A DNA stretch of 64,000 nt, taken from Chryseobacterium sediminis (GTDB lineage: Bacteria; Bacteroidota; Bacteroidia; Flavobacteriales; Weeksellaceae). Within the stretch, counting starts at the first letter, position 1; each line of letters starts with the position of its first letter. The notes under the pieces are model-generated. The model ran no database searches. It saw only the letters and a list, made by a program, of their open reading frames with translations, and had not been told where the DNA came from. Made by a program: the position numbers and the translations under genes. Below are positions 45,572 to 54,548 of the stretch, piece after piece. The DNA lies in NCBI RefSeq assembly GCF_008386505.1, contig NZ_VUNZ01000001.1, forward strand, positions 1,054,001 to 1,118,000, written 5' to 3'.

Positions 45572-47059
45572 ATGTTTAAAAAATTATTCATCCTTACTTT
45601 ATTATTACCTCTGCTCGCCTATTCTCAAAACAAAATAAACTATAAAATCTATTATGATGCAGATCTTGAGCAAAACGGATTAAAAGTTAAGGTTGATTAT
45701 ATCTTAAAAAAACCATCAGATACCATCTCCTTTTATTTTGCCAATGAAAACTGGGGTGAAAATAATCTCTTCAACAATCTTACAATATCAAAAGACGAAA
45801 ATCCTGGTATTACTTTTGAAACACTGCCGGAAAAGAGCAAAATAAAGGTCAGGATGAAGATGGGAAACAAAATTTCCCTTGTTTATCATATTAAGCAGGA
45901 TTTTAAAGATCCTGATTATAAAATATTCAACCGTCCCAGGATTAACAATACATTCTTCCATGTCTTGGGTAAAAACCTGTTCATCGTACCTGTTTCATTT
46001 ACAAAGATTCCGGAAGACAGGGAATTTGAATTTTCTCTTGAATGGATAAATTTCCCTATGAAATTCAGGCTTCATAACAATTTTGCCACACAGGCTAGAG
46101 CCCAGAACATTAAAACAACACTTTGGGAAGGATTGTACAACTCATTGTTTATAGGAGGCGACTATAGGTTTTATTCTTTTAAAATACAAAACAAGCCTGT
46201 TTATCTGGCGTTAAGAGACCAGTGGCAAAACGGTTTTACAGATGATTTCCTATTTTCAAACCTTAAGAAAGCAATACAGTCGCAAAGAGATTTCTGGAAA
46301 GATTATAATCAGGATTATTATACTGTTACCTTAACCCCTACCGTTTCACAAAAAGACAGTCTTTTCAAAGGATACAGTTCAACAGGGTCTGCTATCAGAA
46401 ATGCATTTATGATTCAGGGAACCAATAATCCTTTTAACAACAAAAACGCCTACCTTTATCTTCTTCATCATGAGTTGATGCACGAATGGATTGGAAATAA
46501 AATTCAAAATAAAAACGAAGAACTTAATTATTGGTTTAGCGAGGGCTTTACGGATTATTATGCTTATAAAAACAGGCTGCGAATCAAAGATATTTCTACG
46601 GATGAATGGCTAAAATTATTCAATACTGAAGTCATTCAAAATCATTGGAAGAACCCACAGCGAAATATTCCGAATTATAAAATAAAAGATGATTTCTGGA
46701 AAAGCCGTGATGTAGAAAAAGTACCTTACAGACGGGGTGCTATTTTCGCTTTCTGGCTGGATAATCAGATTTTATTGAAATCTCATTACAAAAAATCTCT
46801 GGATGATCTGATGCGAGAATTATTGAAAACATGTACGGAAAAGAAGCTCAAGTTTACAGATGAATTTTTCCTCGATATAGCTCAGCGATATATGGATAAA
46901 GATATTACTTATTTTTTTCAGAAACATATCATTTCAGGGGAAGATATTGACCTTACCAAAGAAAAATGGATTGATGGTTTTAATTTTAAAATGATTGACA
47001 ATATTCCACAATTGGAAATTGACAGAAGTAAGAAAGTACTATTATATGGTCTTAATTAA
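45572..47059 (+). CDS. Secreted M1/M61-like zinc metallopeptidase
   Basis: The roughly 495-residue protein has a signal peptide (MFKKLFILTLLLPLLAYSQN) and a beta-rich N-terminal half. The catalytic HELMH is at residues 300-304, with the third ligand E324 in WFSEGFTDYY. The HExxH-to-Glu spacing is 19 residues, while M1 enzymes have 18, so it is a clan MA(E) relative closer to M61-type or unclassified M1-like enzymes. YRRGAIFAFWLDNQI resembles the conserved C-terminal helix of that clan. It probably acts outside the cytoplasm. The start at 45572 is chosen over 45533 because it gives a clean signal peptide and follows the promoter. Confidence 0.86.
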   Translation: MFKKLFILTLLLPLLAYSQNKINYKIYYDADLEQNGLKVKVDYILKKPSDTISFYFANENWGENNLFNNLTISKDENPGITFETLPEKSKIKVRMKMGNKISLVYHIKQDFKDPDYKIFNRPRINNTFFHVLGKNLFIVPVSFTKIPEDREFEFSLEWINFPMKFRLHNNFATQARAQNIKTTLWEGLYNSLFIGGDYRFYSFKIQNKPVYLALRDQWQNGFTDDFLFSNLKKAIQSQRDFWKDYNQDYYTVTLTPTVSQKDSLFKGYSSTGSAIRNAFMIQGTNNPFNNKNAYLYLLHHELMHEWIGNKIQNKNEELNYWFSEGFTDYYAYKNRLRIKDISTDEWLKLFNTEVIQNHWKNPQRNIPNYKIKDDFWKSRDVEKVPYRRGAIFAFWLDNQILLKSHYKKSLDDLMRELLKTCTEKKLKFTDEFFLDIAQRYMDKDITYFFQKHIISGEDIDLTKEKWIDGFNFKMIDNIPQLEIDRSKKVLLYGLN

Positions 47060-47173
47060 ACTTTATCCGGAAGGATAGATAAACATATCAACTGTACTGA
47101 ACAAATTCAAAAAATATTTTCTGTATCGATGATATTTTAACGAACTGTATCCCTTTTGAATGGATTAATCTTA

Positions 47174-47181
47174 TAATTTTG
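47174..47181 (+). promoter_or_regulatory. TAnnTTTG promoter element for the GNAT gene at 47196
   Basis: TAATTTTG lies 14 bases before the ATG. Confidence 0.5.
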
Positions 47182-47195
47182 AATAAAAAAATCCC

Positions 47196-47711
47196 ATGGA
47201 TATCATTTCAAAATTTACAGTAGGTTCTGAAGAGGGAATTTCTGATCTTATAACCATTATTGATTCTTCCGTTTATGCCTTACACAAGGAGTTTGTTACT
47301 GAAGAGGAGATTAAAAAATATATTCACAACGAAATAGATCCGAGAAAGATGATCAATGATCTGAATGATCTTTCCAACCAGCTGATCATGACATATGCAG
47401 ATCAAAAGCCTGTCGGGTACAGTATTATCAAAAGCGGTTCTCTGCATCCGGAGATACCGGAAGGAAAAAGAGCAACAGAAATCAGTTTTGTGATTCTTTC
47501 AGAGTTTGATCTTCCTGAAATAAGGCAATCACTTTGGAAAAAATGCAGGTCAGCAGTAAGCTTTACGGATATCATATGGACCAATATGCTGGATCATGAT
47601 CCGCTTTCGGAGTTTTTAAAAGAGTGTGGTTTTGTACCTGCTGTCAGTTCAAAAGCTGGCCCATTCCAGCTACCCTCACATATTTTAGAATTGGAAATTA
47701 ATAAAAGCTAG
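47196..47711 (+). CDS. GNAT-like N-acetyltransferase
   Basis: The 171-residue protein opens MDIISKFTVGSEEGISDLI and has a weak GNAT pattern. MTYADQKPVGYSIIKSGSL corresponds to beta strand 4. ATEISFVILSEFDLPEIRQS takes the place of the usual acetyl-CoA loop, which lacks the R/QxxGxG sequence. LSEFLKECGFVPAVSS is the C-terminal part. The atypical loop suggests a diverged or inactive member. The substrate is unknown. It has its own promoter element and is followed by the AraC regulator at 47906. Confidence 0.62.
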   Translation: MDIISKFTVGSEEGISDLITIIDSSVYALHKEFVTEEEIKKYIHNEIDPRKMINDLNDLSNQLIMTYADQKPVGYSIIKSGSLHPEIPEGKRATEISFVILSEFDLPEIRQSLWKKCRSAVSFTDIIWTNMLDHDPLSEFLKECGFVPAVSSKAGPFQLPSHILELEINKS

Positions 47712-47844
47712 TTCAATCTTTTTAACTACTGATTTTACCGATGTTTGCTTATATTTTATAGTGCTTACGTATATTTTATCATCAATAGTTCCTTTTTATC
47801 CTGAGGATATTGAGGGAAACTATTATTCATATTTTTATTATCTC

Positions 47845-47863
47845 ACTTAAAATAATTTTAAGT
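47845..47863. promoter_or_regulatory. Perfect 19-base dyad upstream of the AraC regulator
   Basis: ACTTAAAAT-A-ATTTTAAGT lies 16 bases before the TATCTTTG element and could be an operator. It is AT-only apart from the ends, so chance is possible. Confidence 0.4.
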
Positions 47864-47878
47864 AAGCAATAGTTTGCA

Positions 47879-47886
47879 TATCTTTG
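47879..47886 (+). promoter_or_regulatory. TAnnTTTG promoter element for the AraC regulator
   Basis: TATCTTTG lies 19 bases before the ATG at 47906. Confidence 0.6.
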
Positions 47887-47905
47887 ATTTTTATAATTTT
47901 TACTT

Positions 47906-48820
47906 ATGAGTGATCAGCTGGAAACTATAGAAGATTATTACAAACGTATCCGTAAGAACCAGATCAAAATGTTTGATTCTGAAGATTTTGAAATGGGTAA
48001 ATCTCATTTCAATATTTCTATGCGGAAATACTGCAGTTTTAAGAGTCCATACAACCGACGTGATTATTATAAAATCAGTTTTATCATTGGAAAAGGAACT
48101 ATTCATTATGGCACCAATAAGCTGTATATTGACCGCCCGGCTTTATTCTTTCCTTCTCCAAGCATTCCCTACTCATGGGAGTGTGACAGTGATTTACAGG
48201 AAGGATATTTTTGTCTGTTCAACCAGGAATTTTTTAATGGAAACTCAGAATTTAATCTGTTTAAAAAGACTTCAATGTTCAAAGAATGGAGCAAGCCTGT
48301 AGTTTTTCTGACTGAAGAACAGACTCAGCTGGCCACACTTTATTTTGATCAGATTTACAGAATGAATAATTCTGCTTATCCTTTCCGTTGCAGCAGCATC
48401 AAAAGCAATCTGGCATCCGTTATGCATCTGGCCATGGAAAACCGCGTGGAAGACATCAATCCTAATGAACTTCCTGCAAATGTGCGTTTATACAAATTAT
48501 TTGATGAACTGCTCAACAAACAGTTTCCTTTAGACTCCCCGGCTTATCCGCTTGCATTAAAAACTCCTTCAGACTTTGCCGAACATCTTAATGTGCATGT
48601 GAATCATTTGAACTCTTCGGTAAAATCTGTAACCCATCTTACTACAACACAGATTATTAAAGAAAAGATGTTTGAAGAGTCTAAAAATCTGCTGAAGTAT
48701 ACCAATTGGGATATCGCCCAGATTGGTTATACATTAGGTTTTGATCAGCCCGCTCATTTTAATAACTTCTTTAAAAAGCATGCCCGGACCTCACCATTAA
48801 AATTTAAGAATTTATCTTAA
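47906..48820 (+). CDS. AraC family transcriptional regulator
   Basis: The 304-residue regulator has an N-terminal sensing region containing SPYNRRDYYKISFIIGKGTI and GYFCLFNQEFF. The C-terminal HTH has FAEHLNVHVNHLNSSVKSV, WDIAQIGYTLGFDQPAHFNN and FFKKHARTSPLKFK. It is a paralogue of 27638-28576. The Bcr/CflA-like exporter gene starts 82 bases downstream on the same strand and has its own promoter element; control of this exporter by the regulator is likely but inferred. Confidence 0.9.
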   Translation: MSDQLETIEDYYKRIRKNQIKMFDSEDFEMGKSHFNISMRKYCSFKSPYNRRDYYKISFIIGKGTIHYGTNKLYIDRPALFFPSPSIPYSWECDSDLQEGYFCLFNQEFFNGNSEFNLFKKTSMFKEWSKPVVFLTEEQTQLATLYFDQIYRMNNSAYPFRCSSIKSNLASVMHLAMENRVEDINPNELPANVRLYKLFDELLNKQFPLDSPAYPLALKTPSDFAEHLNVHVNHLNSSVKSVTHLTTTQIIKEKMFEESKNLLKYTNWDIAQIGYTLGFDQPAHFNNFFKKHARTSPLKFKNLS

Positions 48821-48879
48821 TATTTGATTTTTGTAATTTTTACTTTGTCTTTTAAAATTCACTTTTCTATTTCTTGACT

Positions 48880-48887
48880 TATTTTTG
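48880..48887 (+). promoter_or_regulatory. TAnnTTTG promoter element for the MFS exporter
   Basis: TATTTTTG lies 15 bases before the ATG at 48903. Confidence 0.5.
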
Positions 48888-48902
48888 CATTGTAAAAAAT
48901 GA

Positions 48903-50117
48903 ATGAACATGTTGAGAGAAGCATCTGAAAAAAGAATCAGATTAATTACCATTATGGCTTTCGTGTCTATCCCGCTTTCGGGGTTTGTCACGGATATATA
49001 TTTACCATCATTCCCTTCTATGGCCAAAGAAATGATGGTTTCAGAAAAAGATATCCAGATCACGCTGACTTCCTATCTTCTTAGTTACGGAATTTCCCAG
49101 TTATTTGTGGGAGGTATTCTGGATAGTATCGGCCGCTACCGTCCCAAATTGATTGCATTGTTCCTGCTGATCCTGACCAGTATTTTAATTACGATGACCA
49201 ACAGTATTTTATTGATCTGTCTGCTTCGTATTCTTCAGGGAGCTGCTGTTTCGGTACTTGTGGTGGCTACACGTGCTATTTTTGTAGACATTTATGACTC
49301 CGAGAAAGTGAAGCACTATTTGAGCTATTTCACAATTGTATGGTCCTGCGGACCTATTCTTGCTCCTTTTCTTGGTGGTTATCTGGAAAAAATATTTAAC
49401 TGGCATGCTAATTTTTATTTCCTAGCTCTATACGCGGGATTCCTTTTCTTATTTGAGTGGTTCTTCAGTGGAGAAAGTCTTCCTCAGAAAAAGAAACTGG
49501 ATCTGTCAGAGAATATCAGCCTTTACAAAATGATGCTTAAGAACAGGATTTTCATGTTGGGAATTTTCATATTAGGACTGAGCTACTCTATCGTTATGCT
49601 GTTTAATATTACCGGACCGTTTATTATTGAAAATACATTTCATTTTACACCGGTAGTCATTGGATATTGTACATTGATATTAGGTTTCTCTTGGATGATC
49701 GGAGGTTTTATCGGGAAACGCAGGCTGACATTGGATTTTAAGCCAAGAATTCTACAGCCTATCCTTTTACAGCTGATCCTTATTGCAGGATTGATTATCA
49801 TCAGCTATTTTGCAGAAAGTCTTTTCATTATGATTCCTTTTGCCTTTTTCATTCATATCTGTTCCGGAATTTTATTTACCTCATTCTTTACGACAAGTAT
49901 GCTTTACTTTCCTAAAAATGCAGGAACTGCCGGCGGGCTTATGGGTGGATTGGTCTATGTGATCACTTCTGTAACAAGCTTTATCATTTCGGTAAGCGGA
50001 AATGTAAGTGAGCAAAAAGATCTTTCCTGGCGTTATCTTATCATAGCCTGTTTACTTTTAGGGATTATCCTTATTATGCATCAGGCCGTAAAAAAAGAAA
50101 AAGCAGAGAATAATTAA
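48903..50117 (+). CDS. MFS transporter of the Bcr/CflA drug-efflux type
   Basis: This 404-residue protein has 12 hydrophobic helices. It starts MNMLREASEKRIRLITIMAF and shows the family features GFVTDIYLPSFPSMAKEM (the DxxLP-type motif after helix 1), LSYGISQLFVGGILDSIGRY (with the RxxGR-like loop of motif A) and LRILQGAAVSVLVVATRAIF (motif B region). Bcr/CflA members export drugs or small molecules by proton exchange. Its position downstream of an AraC gene suggests regulated expression. The substrate is unknown. Confidence 0.9.
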   Translation: MNMLREASEKRIRLITIMAFVSIPLSGFVTDIYLPSFPSMAKEMMVSEKDIQITLTSYLLSYGISQLFVGGILDSIGRYRPKLIALFLLILTSILITMTNSILLICLLRILQGAAVSVLVVATRAIFVDIYDSEKVKHYLSYFTIVWSCGPILAPFLGGYLEKIFNWHANFYFLALYAGFLFLFEWFFSGESLPQKKKLDLSENISLYKMMLKNRIFMLGIFILGLSYSIVMLFNITGPFIIENTFHFTPVVIGYCTLILGFSWMIGGFIGKRRLTLDFKPRILQPILLQLILIAGLIIISYFAESLFIMIPFAFFIHICSGILFTSFFTTSMLYFPKNAGTAGGLMGGLVYVITSVTSFIISVSGNVSEQKDLSWRYLIIACLLLGIILIMHQAVKKEKAENN

Positions 50118-50131
50118 TCTCTGCTTTTTTA
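50099..50131 (+). terminator. Terminator overlapping the end of the MFS gene
   Basis: AAAGCAGAGA faces TCTCTGCTTT; the stop codon (50115-50117) lies in the loop. Confidence 0.8.
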
Positions 50132-50162
50132 TAATTATTCTATATTCCGAGGCATTAAATTA

Positions 50163-50188
50163 AAAAACGACCGCCAAAAAGGCAGCCG
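50163..50188 (-). terminator. Terminator for the sphingomyelinase-like gene
   Basis: On the minus strand CGGCTGCC faces GGCGGTCG, with two G-U pairs, and is followed by a T-run. Confidence 0.65.
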
Positions 50189-50214
50189 CTTATTTAAGTT
50201 TATTGTGATTAATT

Positions 50215-51789
50215 CTAAAAAGGATCTGCAACCGTATAGTTCATTTTAACTTCAAATTGAACATCAGGAGTTAAGCTTGTTCCATTCAGATAGATCCAAT
50301 CTGTTCCTGACTCATTATAAACCTGAAGATAATAGGTATTTCCAACTCCTGTAGTATCCTTGAAAGCAACAATGTCTCCATCTTCGATACTTGTAGAAAA
50401 GTTCCCAGCCTTTTTCTTTACAATCTGAATCATCATGTTGTAAGTAGTCTTTCCATATTTAGGATAAAAATAATAACTTCCACTGCCTACAGAGTACCAA
50501 TACCAGAAATGATTGAGCCTCTCACTGGTCTCTACTCTTACATACCCTTCTTTCAGATCAAAATAATTGTCATTGTCTCCAATGTTTACAATGTTGAACC
50601 AGGTCTGTGCGTCCGGCTGTGCAGAAGAAACCGTCAGCCAGTCATTAGGCGTTGAAAGATTTGAGGTGATATATTTTCCTGTAGCTACAGATTTCAGTGA
50701 AATACGGTCGTGTTTTCTGAATTTTAAACTTTGTGTTGGTGTTTTCTGATCCGAATAAACATTAGCTTCTACAGGATAATGATCTGAATATTCTGCCCAA
50801 TGATATTTAATTCCGGCTATATTGGTATATGTCATGAGATTTGAAGACACAGGATCAAAAACGATATTTTGCCAGGTTGGCGGTACAAGATGATCATTAG
50901 AAACCAAAATATAATCAAGATACTCTCTATTATTTTGCGGATACGGGTAATGATAGGAAGCCATTATATTGGTTTTTGTATCCCATGAATATTGTAATCC
51001 TTTATATGTAGGAGCATTTACATTCAGGGTTTGAAGCATATCAGCATATTCGGGAGTATCTTTTATGATATTAAAATCCCCACCATAGATCACCATTTCA
51101 TCTTTTGGGATATTCAAATTATCTACAAATGATTTCATCATTTGCAACTGCTGTTTACGAACTTCCACCTCTTTACCGTTGCAGGAAGGCTGTGTAGACT
51201 GTGCATGAGTTGCTATAAAATGAACATATTTACCGTCTTTTAAGATTTTAACATACACAAGACCTTTCAGACAGCTCCCATCATAGGAACATCCTGCCGG
51301 AAAAATATATTGTTCCTTTCTCTCTATAGGATATTTGCTGGCAATCATCACCCCTCCATCCTCGAATCCTCCTGAGATAAACTCACGCCAATAACCTGAA
51401 GTCTTATCCCAACCATCTTTCGTCTGCCCCAATACCGGAGTCTGATAAGGAAAATTGGGAAGAAGTTTTTTACGTAGTTTAGCAGCCGCATCATTATCAA
51501 AACACTCCTGCAACATCAGAACATCATAGTTTCTCAAAAAGGAAGCTCCTCCAAGCCTCTCTGCCCTATCCTGTTGTGCCCATTGTGTCATACCAGATAC
51601 CAGGAGTTCTTTCAACAAAAATGTATTATAAGATAATACTTTGATATTCGGAAAAGCACTTCTCATGGCATTTTCCTGTGCATTTGGCAGCGTTTCATCT
51701 GGCTGAAACTGATCTGACCTACACGATAAAAGGGTTAAAAGACAAAGTACCGGAAGAAACCGGAAGAATGAAAATTTCACTTGATTCAT
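50215..51789 (-). CDS. Sphingomyelinase C-like endonuclease/exonuclease/phosphatase-fold lipoprotein
   Basis: The 524-residue protein has a lipobox (LLTLLSCRSD, Cys at 23). An EEP-fold domain follows: IKVLSYNTFLL, DVLMLQECFDNDAAAKLR (metal-binding Glu), GGVMIASKYPIE, FIATHAQS, MVIYGGDFNIIKDT, LDYILVSND and SDHYPVEANVYS (the catalytic DH). ECFDNDAAA and the GGV(M)IASK segment match bacterial neutral sphingomyelinases, which hydrolyse sphingomyelin to ceramide and phosphocholine. The C-terminal 150 residues form a beta-rich module, perhaps carbohydrate- or membrane-binding. It is probably surface anchored; the activity on sphingomyelin is inferred. Confidence 0.85.
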   Translation of the reverse strand: MNQVKFSFFRFLPVLCLLTLLSCRSDQFQPDETLPNAQENAMRSAFPNIKVLSYNTFLLKELLVSGMTQWAQQDRAERLGGASFLRNYDVLMLQECFDNDAAAKLRKKLLPNFPYQTPVLGQTKDGWDKTSGYWREFISGGFEDGGVMIASKYPIERKEQYIFPAGCSYDGSCLKGLVYVKILKDGKYVHFIATHAQSTQPSCNGKEVEVRKQQLQMMKSFVDNLNIPKDEMVIYGGDFNIIKDTPEYADMLQTLNVNAPTYKGLQYSWDTKTNIMASYHYPYPQNNREYLDYILVSNDHLVPPTWQNIVFDPVSSNLMTYTNIAGIKYHWAEYSDHYPVEANVYSDQKTPTQSLKFRKHDRISLKSVATGKYITSNLSTPNDWLTVSSAQPDAQTWFNIVNIGDNDNYFDLKEGYVRVETSERLNHFWYWYSVGSGSYYFYPKYGKTTYNMMIQIVKKKAGNFSTSIEDGDIVAFKDTTGVGNTYYLQVYNESGTDWIYLNGTSLTPDVQFEVKMNYTVADPF

Positions 51790-51932
51790 AAGTTTTTAAG
51801 TTAAAATTGTTTTGTTTTTGCTGCGGCCAAAGTATGATTTACTGTAGTAACTAAAATGAACCCAATATTATCTAAATGATAATTTTCTGATACACGATTT
51901 AACTATTAAAAAAAGCAATAATCTAACGGCCT

Positions 51933-51956
51933 AATTAGTTTTAATTAAAACTAATT
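51933..51956. promoter_or_regulatory. 24-bp perfect palindrome, candidate MarR operator
   Basis: The AATTAGTTTTAA half is followed by its exact complement, TTAAAACTAATT. It lies six bases upstream of the -7 element of the MarR gene, covering the -33 region. Confidence 0.6.
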
Positions 51957-51961
51957 TTTCG

Positions 51962-51969
51962 TATATTTG
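51962..51969 (+). promoter_or_regulatory. TAnnTTTG promoter element for the marR-usp operon
   Basis: TATATTTG lies 65 bases before the ATG at 52035. Confidence 0.6.
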
Positions 51970-52034
51970 TTAGGGTAAGTAAAGCTATAAAGTCCATTTG
52001 GATATGCTTCTTATCCTATCAATATTATAAAAGT

Positions 52035-52511
52035 ATGCCTGAAAAACAGAATAATATTTCGGAACTTGCTCTGGAACTTGGCCTGGCGATGAGTGAAATG
52101 AAAAGCCGTCTCCGCCAGAAGATCCAGACTATCGTGAATGAATATGATCCCGATCTTTCTTTTGAACTGATTGAAATTCTGGGACTGCTTTCACGTAATA
52201 ATGGGATTAACCAGCAGGAAATAGGAAATAAAGTCAGCAAAGACAAATCAAGCATTACTTACCTCATCAACAGTCTCGTAAAACGGGAACTTGTTGAACG
52301 GATAGCTGATAAAAATGACCGGAGAAACAAGCAAATCTTTTTGACTCCGAAGGGTAAAGAGATTGTAGAAACCGTTTATCCGTGGGCATTGGATCTTTAT
52401 AAAAAAGCGGTTGACAATATTGAAGAAGAAGAAATCATCAAAGCTTTGCTCTTAGTAAAAAAAATGACAGCCAACCTGGAAGAATCAGGATCAAAATATG
52501 ATACATTATGA
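52035..52511 (+). CDS. MarR family transcriptional regulator
   Basis: This 158-residue winged-helix regulator contains LIEILGLLSRNNGINQQEIG, NKVSKDKSSITYLINSLVKR (recognition helix) and LVERIADKNDRRNKQIFLTP, which is the beta-hairpin wing with its DxRxK pattern, then KGKEIVETVYPWA. MarR proteins are dimeric and often repress their own operon. A 24-bp palindrome sits at its promoter. The stop overlaps the start of the universal stress protein gene by ATGA (52508-52511), so both are translated from one transcript. Confidence 0.92.
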   Translation: MPEKQNNISELALELGLAMSEMKSRLRQKIQTIVNEYDPDLSFELIEILGLLSRNNGINQQEIGNKVSKDKSSITYLINSLVKRELVERIADKNDRRNKQIFLTPKGKEIVETVYPWALDLYKKAVDNIEEEEIIKALLLVKKMTANLEESGSKYDTL

Positions 52512-53350
52512 GAACAATCCTTGTACCCATTGATTTTACATCAACTACGGAAAATGCAGTAAGAGTTGCCGCAGATTGGGCAAAAACCTACGAATATCAA
52601 AATATTATCTTACTAAAAACAGCAGGAGAATCTGAATTTGATTATCTGCATATTGCAGAAGGACATTCATTTGTGAATGAAGAAAGTGTCAACAATCTGT
52701 TGCAGAGAACGGAATTATTATTTGATCAGTTGACAGACATTATTACAGAAAAGTCACCAGAAGTAAAAGTTTCCAGGATATTAAGTGATTGGGCTCTTAC
52801 CAGAAGTATCAATGAGCTTTTAAAAAATCAGCCTTCTGTAGAACTGATTATTTTGGGAAGTGACGACCAAACATCCTCCACTGAGAGCTTTGTCTCTGAC
52901 AATATTATCAGCATTGCAAGAACAAGTCCTGTGAAGACCTTAATTGTTCCCAACAGCTATCACTATACTCCTATCAAAAATATATTTATTCCTTGTGATA
53001 TAAAGGGAATTAAAAGATTAGAAAGATTATTTCATCACAAATCTGTTATTCATAAACAGGATGTACGTCTGATGTTTTTGAATATCAATACCCGTGAAAA
53101 AGAGGATGAGGACAAGAAAAAAGAACTGGAAGACTATATCCGTGAGCATTTAACGGAAATCCCAAGCAGCATTCATTATTCTCATGATGAAAATGTTATT
53201 AAGGGGATTCTTACCTTTGCAGCCTCTAATGACACGGATCTTATTATTGCTTTACCAGGCCAGCATAGCTTCCTGTATTATCTGGCGAGCAGAAGTATTT
53301 CCGAAGGAATTTACCAGAACACCCAGCAACCTGTATTAATTTTAAAATAA
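52508..53350 (+). CDS. Universal stress protein, tandem UspA-like domains
   Basis: This 280-residue protein has two Usp-like halves. The first starts MRTILVPIDFTSTTENAVRV and contains VELIILGSDDQTSSTESFVS, corresponding to the GxxGxxx nucleotide-binding turn in degenerate form. The second has KNIFIPCDIKGIKRLERLF and ends STQQPVLILK-like (NTQQPVLILK). The conserved G-x2-G-x9-G-S/T motif is imperfect in both halves, so ATP binding is uncertain. It is coupled to the MarR gene. Tandem Usp proteins are common in Bacteroidetes and respond to stress. Confidence 0.88.
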   Translation: MRTILVPIDFTSTTENAVRVAADWAKTYEYQNIILLKTAGESEFDYLHIAEGHSFVNEESVNNLLQRTELLFDQLTDIITEKSPEVKVSRILSDWALTRSINELLKNQPSVELIILGSDDQTSSTESFVSDNIISIARTSPVKTLIVPNSYHYTPIKNIFIPCDIKGIKRLERLFHHKSVIHKQDVRLMFLNINTREKEDEDKKKELEDYIREHLTEIPSSIHYSHDENVIKGILTFAASNDTDLIIALPGQHSFLYYLASRSISEGIYQNTQQPVLILK

Positions 53351-53375
53351 TAAGAAATTTTAAAGTGATCGAAAG

Positions 53376-53972
53376 CTAATAGTAAATTTTGGAACTTTCG
53401 ATTTTGACAAGTTTCAGTTCCTGCATTTTTTTTACATATCTGATTACCGTCTCCACCCGAAGACCGGTTAAAGTTGCGATTTGCTGTCTGGTATAAGGAA
53501 TTAGAAATGAATAGGCTTCCTCAAATCCAAAATACTTTTTAAGATGATCAAAAAGCTTCGTGAGTTTTACGATAGGATCTGAAATTGCGAGAAAACTGGA
53601 AATCATATACCTAAAATGCAGTCTGTCGGCAGTGTATTTATTAATCTCGAGCATTAGTTCGGGCTTTTCCAATAGCAGCTGCAGAAACTTGGTCTTGGAA
53701 ATTTTAATAATCTCACAGCTGGTAACCGCAATAGCATTGATGGCATAATGATGACTGGTAAATAAGTAACTTTCACCAATGCAGTGACCATCAAAAGGAA
53801 GACCGTGAACAAATTCTTTCCCGTCTTCTAAAAAAGTATTCATTTTCACAGTACCGTGCCTGATCTGGAAATAATATTTAGCAGCAGTCCCTTCTTTAAA
53901 AACAGAATCTCCCGCATCATATTTTTCCAGAATGGCTCCCCGGGAAAATAATAAATCTTCACATATGATCAT
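53376..53972 (-). CDS. Crp/Fnr family transcriptional regulator
   Basis: The 198-residue protein has a cyclic-nucleotide-binding-like domain: DAGDSVFKEGTAAKYYFQI, HGTVKMNTFLEDGKEFVHGL and PFDGHCIGESYLFTSHHY. A C-terminal HTH follows, containing YSFLIPYTRQQIATLTGLRV and ETVIRYVKKMQELKLVKI (the recognition helix TGLRVETVIR is typical). No cysteine cluster for an iron-sulphur sensor is seen. It lies convergently after the Usp gene with a 25-base gap. Its target genes are unknown. Confidence 0.9.
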   Translation of the reverse strand: MIICEDLLFSRGAILEKYDAGDSVFKEGTAAKYYFQIRHGTVKMNTFLEDGKEFVHGLPFDGHCIGESYLFTSHHYAINAIAVTSCEIIKISKTKFLQLLLEKPELMLEINKYTADRLHFRYMISSFLAISDPIVKLTKLFDHLKKYFGFEEAYSFLIPYTRQQIATLTGLRVETVIRYVKKMQELKLVKIESSKIYY

Positions 53973-54074
53973 CTTACCATTATTTTTGAGTAAAAATACT
54001 TAAAGTATAAGCTATATTGCAACTTACCAAATACCACAAAAAACAGTATTTGCTGATATTGACACTCTTTTTTA

Positions 54075-54431
54075 TTAAGCTGTAATTTTCTTTTTATGTT
54101 TTACTCCCCAGTCAGCAAGAGCTGCAATAACATCCTTCAGCGACTCGCTGTATTCTGTAGGAACATATTCTACCAACACCGGTTTCTGATCGGTAAGAAC
54201 AGTTCTCTCAACTAAATGATTAACTTCCAGTTTTTTCAACTCGCTGGAGAGGACTCTTGCTGAAATCCCATTGATTGTCCGCTGCAACTCGTTGAAACGT
54301 GTATGCCCACCCAAAATAGCAATCATTACCCGGATGGTCCATCTTCCTCCCAAAACATACAAAGCATCCTCAGTAGCAGACAGATGCGTGCTGCATTGCG
54401 GCCTTGAATACACTATTTTTTCTTCTTCCAT
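54075..54431 (-). CDS. HxlR family transcriptional regulator
   Basis: This 118-residue winged-helix protein begins MEEEKIVYSRPQCSTHLSAT and has LYVLGGRWTIRVMIAILGG, HTRFNELQRTINGISARVLS and VERTVLTDQKPVLVEYVPTE. These are the standard landmarks of HxlR/MarR-like repressors with an N-terminal cysteine (PQCST), which can sense thiol stress in the YodB/CatR/HypR subgroup. It is divergently transcribed from the azoreductase gene, the same arrangement as YodB-controlled azoreductase in Bacillus, so it probably controls it. Direct repeats in the shared region are candidate operator sites. Confidence 0.92.
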   Translation of the reverse strand: MEEEKIVYSRPQCSTHLSATEDALYVLGGRWTIRVMIAILGGHTRFNELQRTINGISARVLSSELKKLEVNHLVERTVLTDQKPVLVEYVPTEYSESLKDVIAALADWGVKHKKKITA

Positions 54432-54448
54432 TGTCTCTGTTTTATCTG

Positions 54449-54477
54449 ATTACTAACCTAAATGTTATTACTAACCT
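54449..54477. promoter_or_regulatory. Direct repeats in the HxlR/azoreductase promoter region
   Basis: ATTACTAACCT occurs at 54449-54459 and again at 54467-54477, an 18-base period. A related GGTAACTACT follows at 54481-54490. Confidence 0.55.
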
Positions 54478-54513
54478 TTTGGTAACTACTATCTTTTTAT
54501 TAGTAAATATAGA

Positions 54514-54521
54514 TAATTTTG
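54514..54521 (+). promoter_or_regulatory. TAnnTTTG promoter element for the azoreductase gene
   Basis: TAATTTTG lies 27 bases before the ATG at 54549. Confidence 0.55.
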
Positions 54522-54548
54522 AAACATCAATTTTAAAAAAAATAAAAA

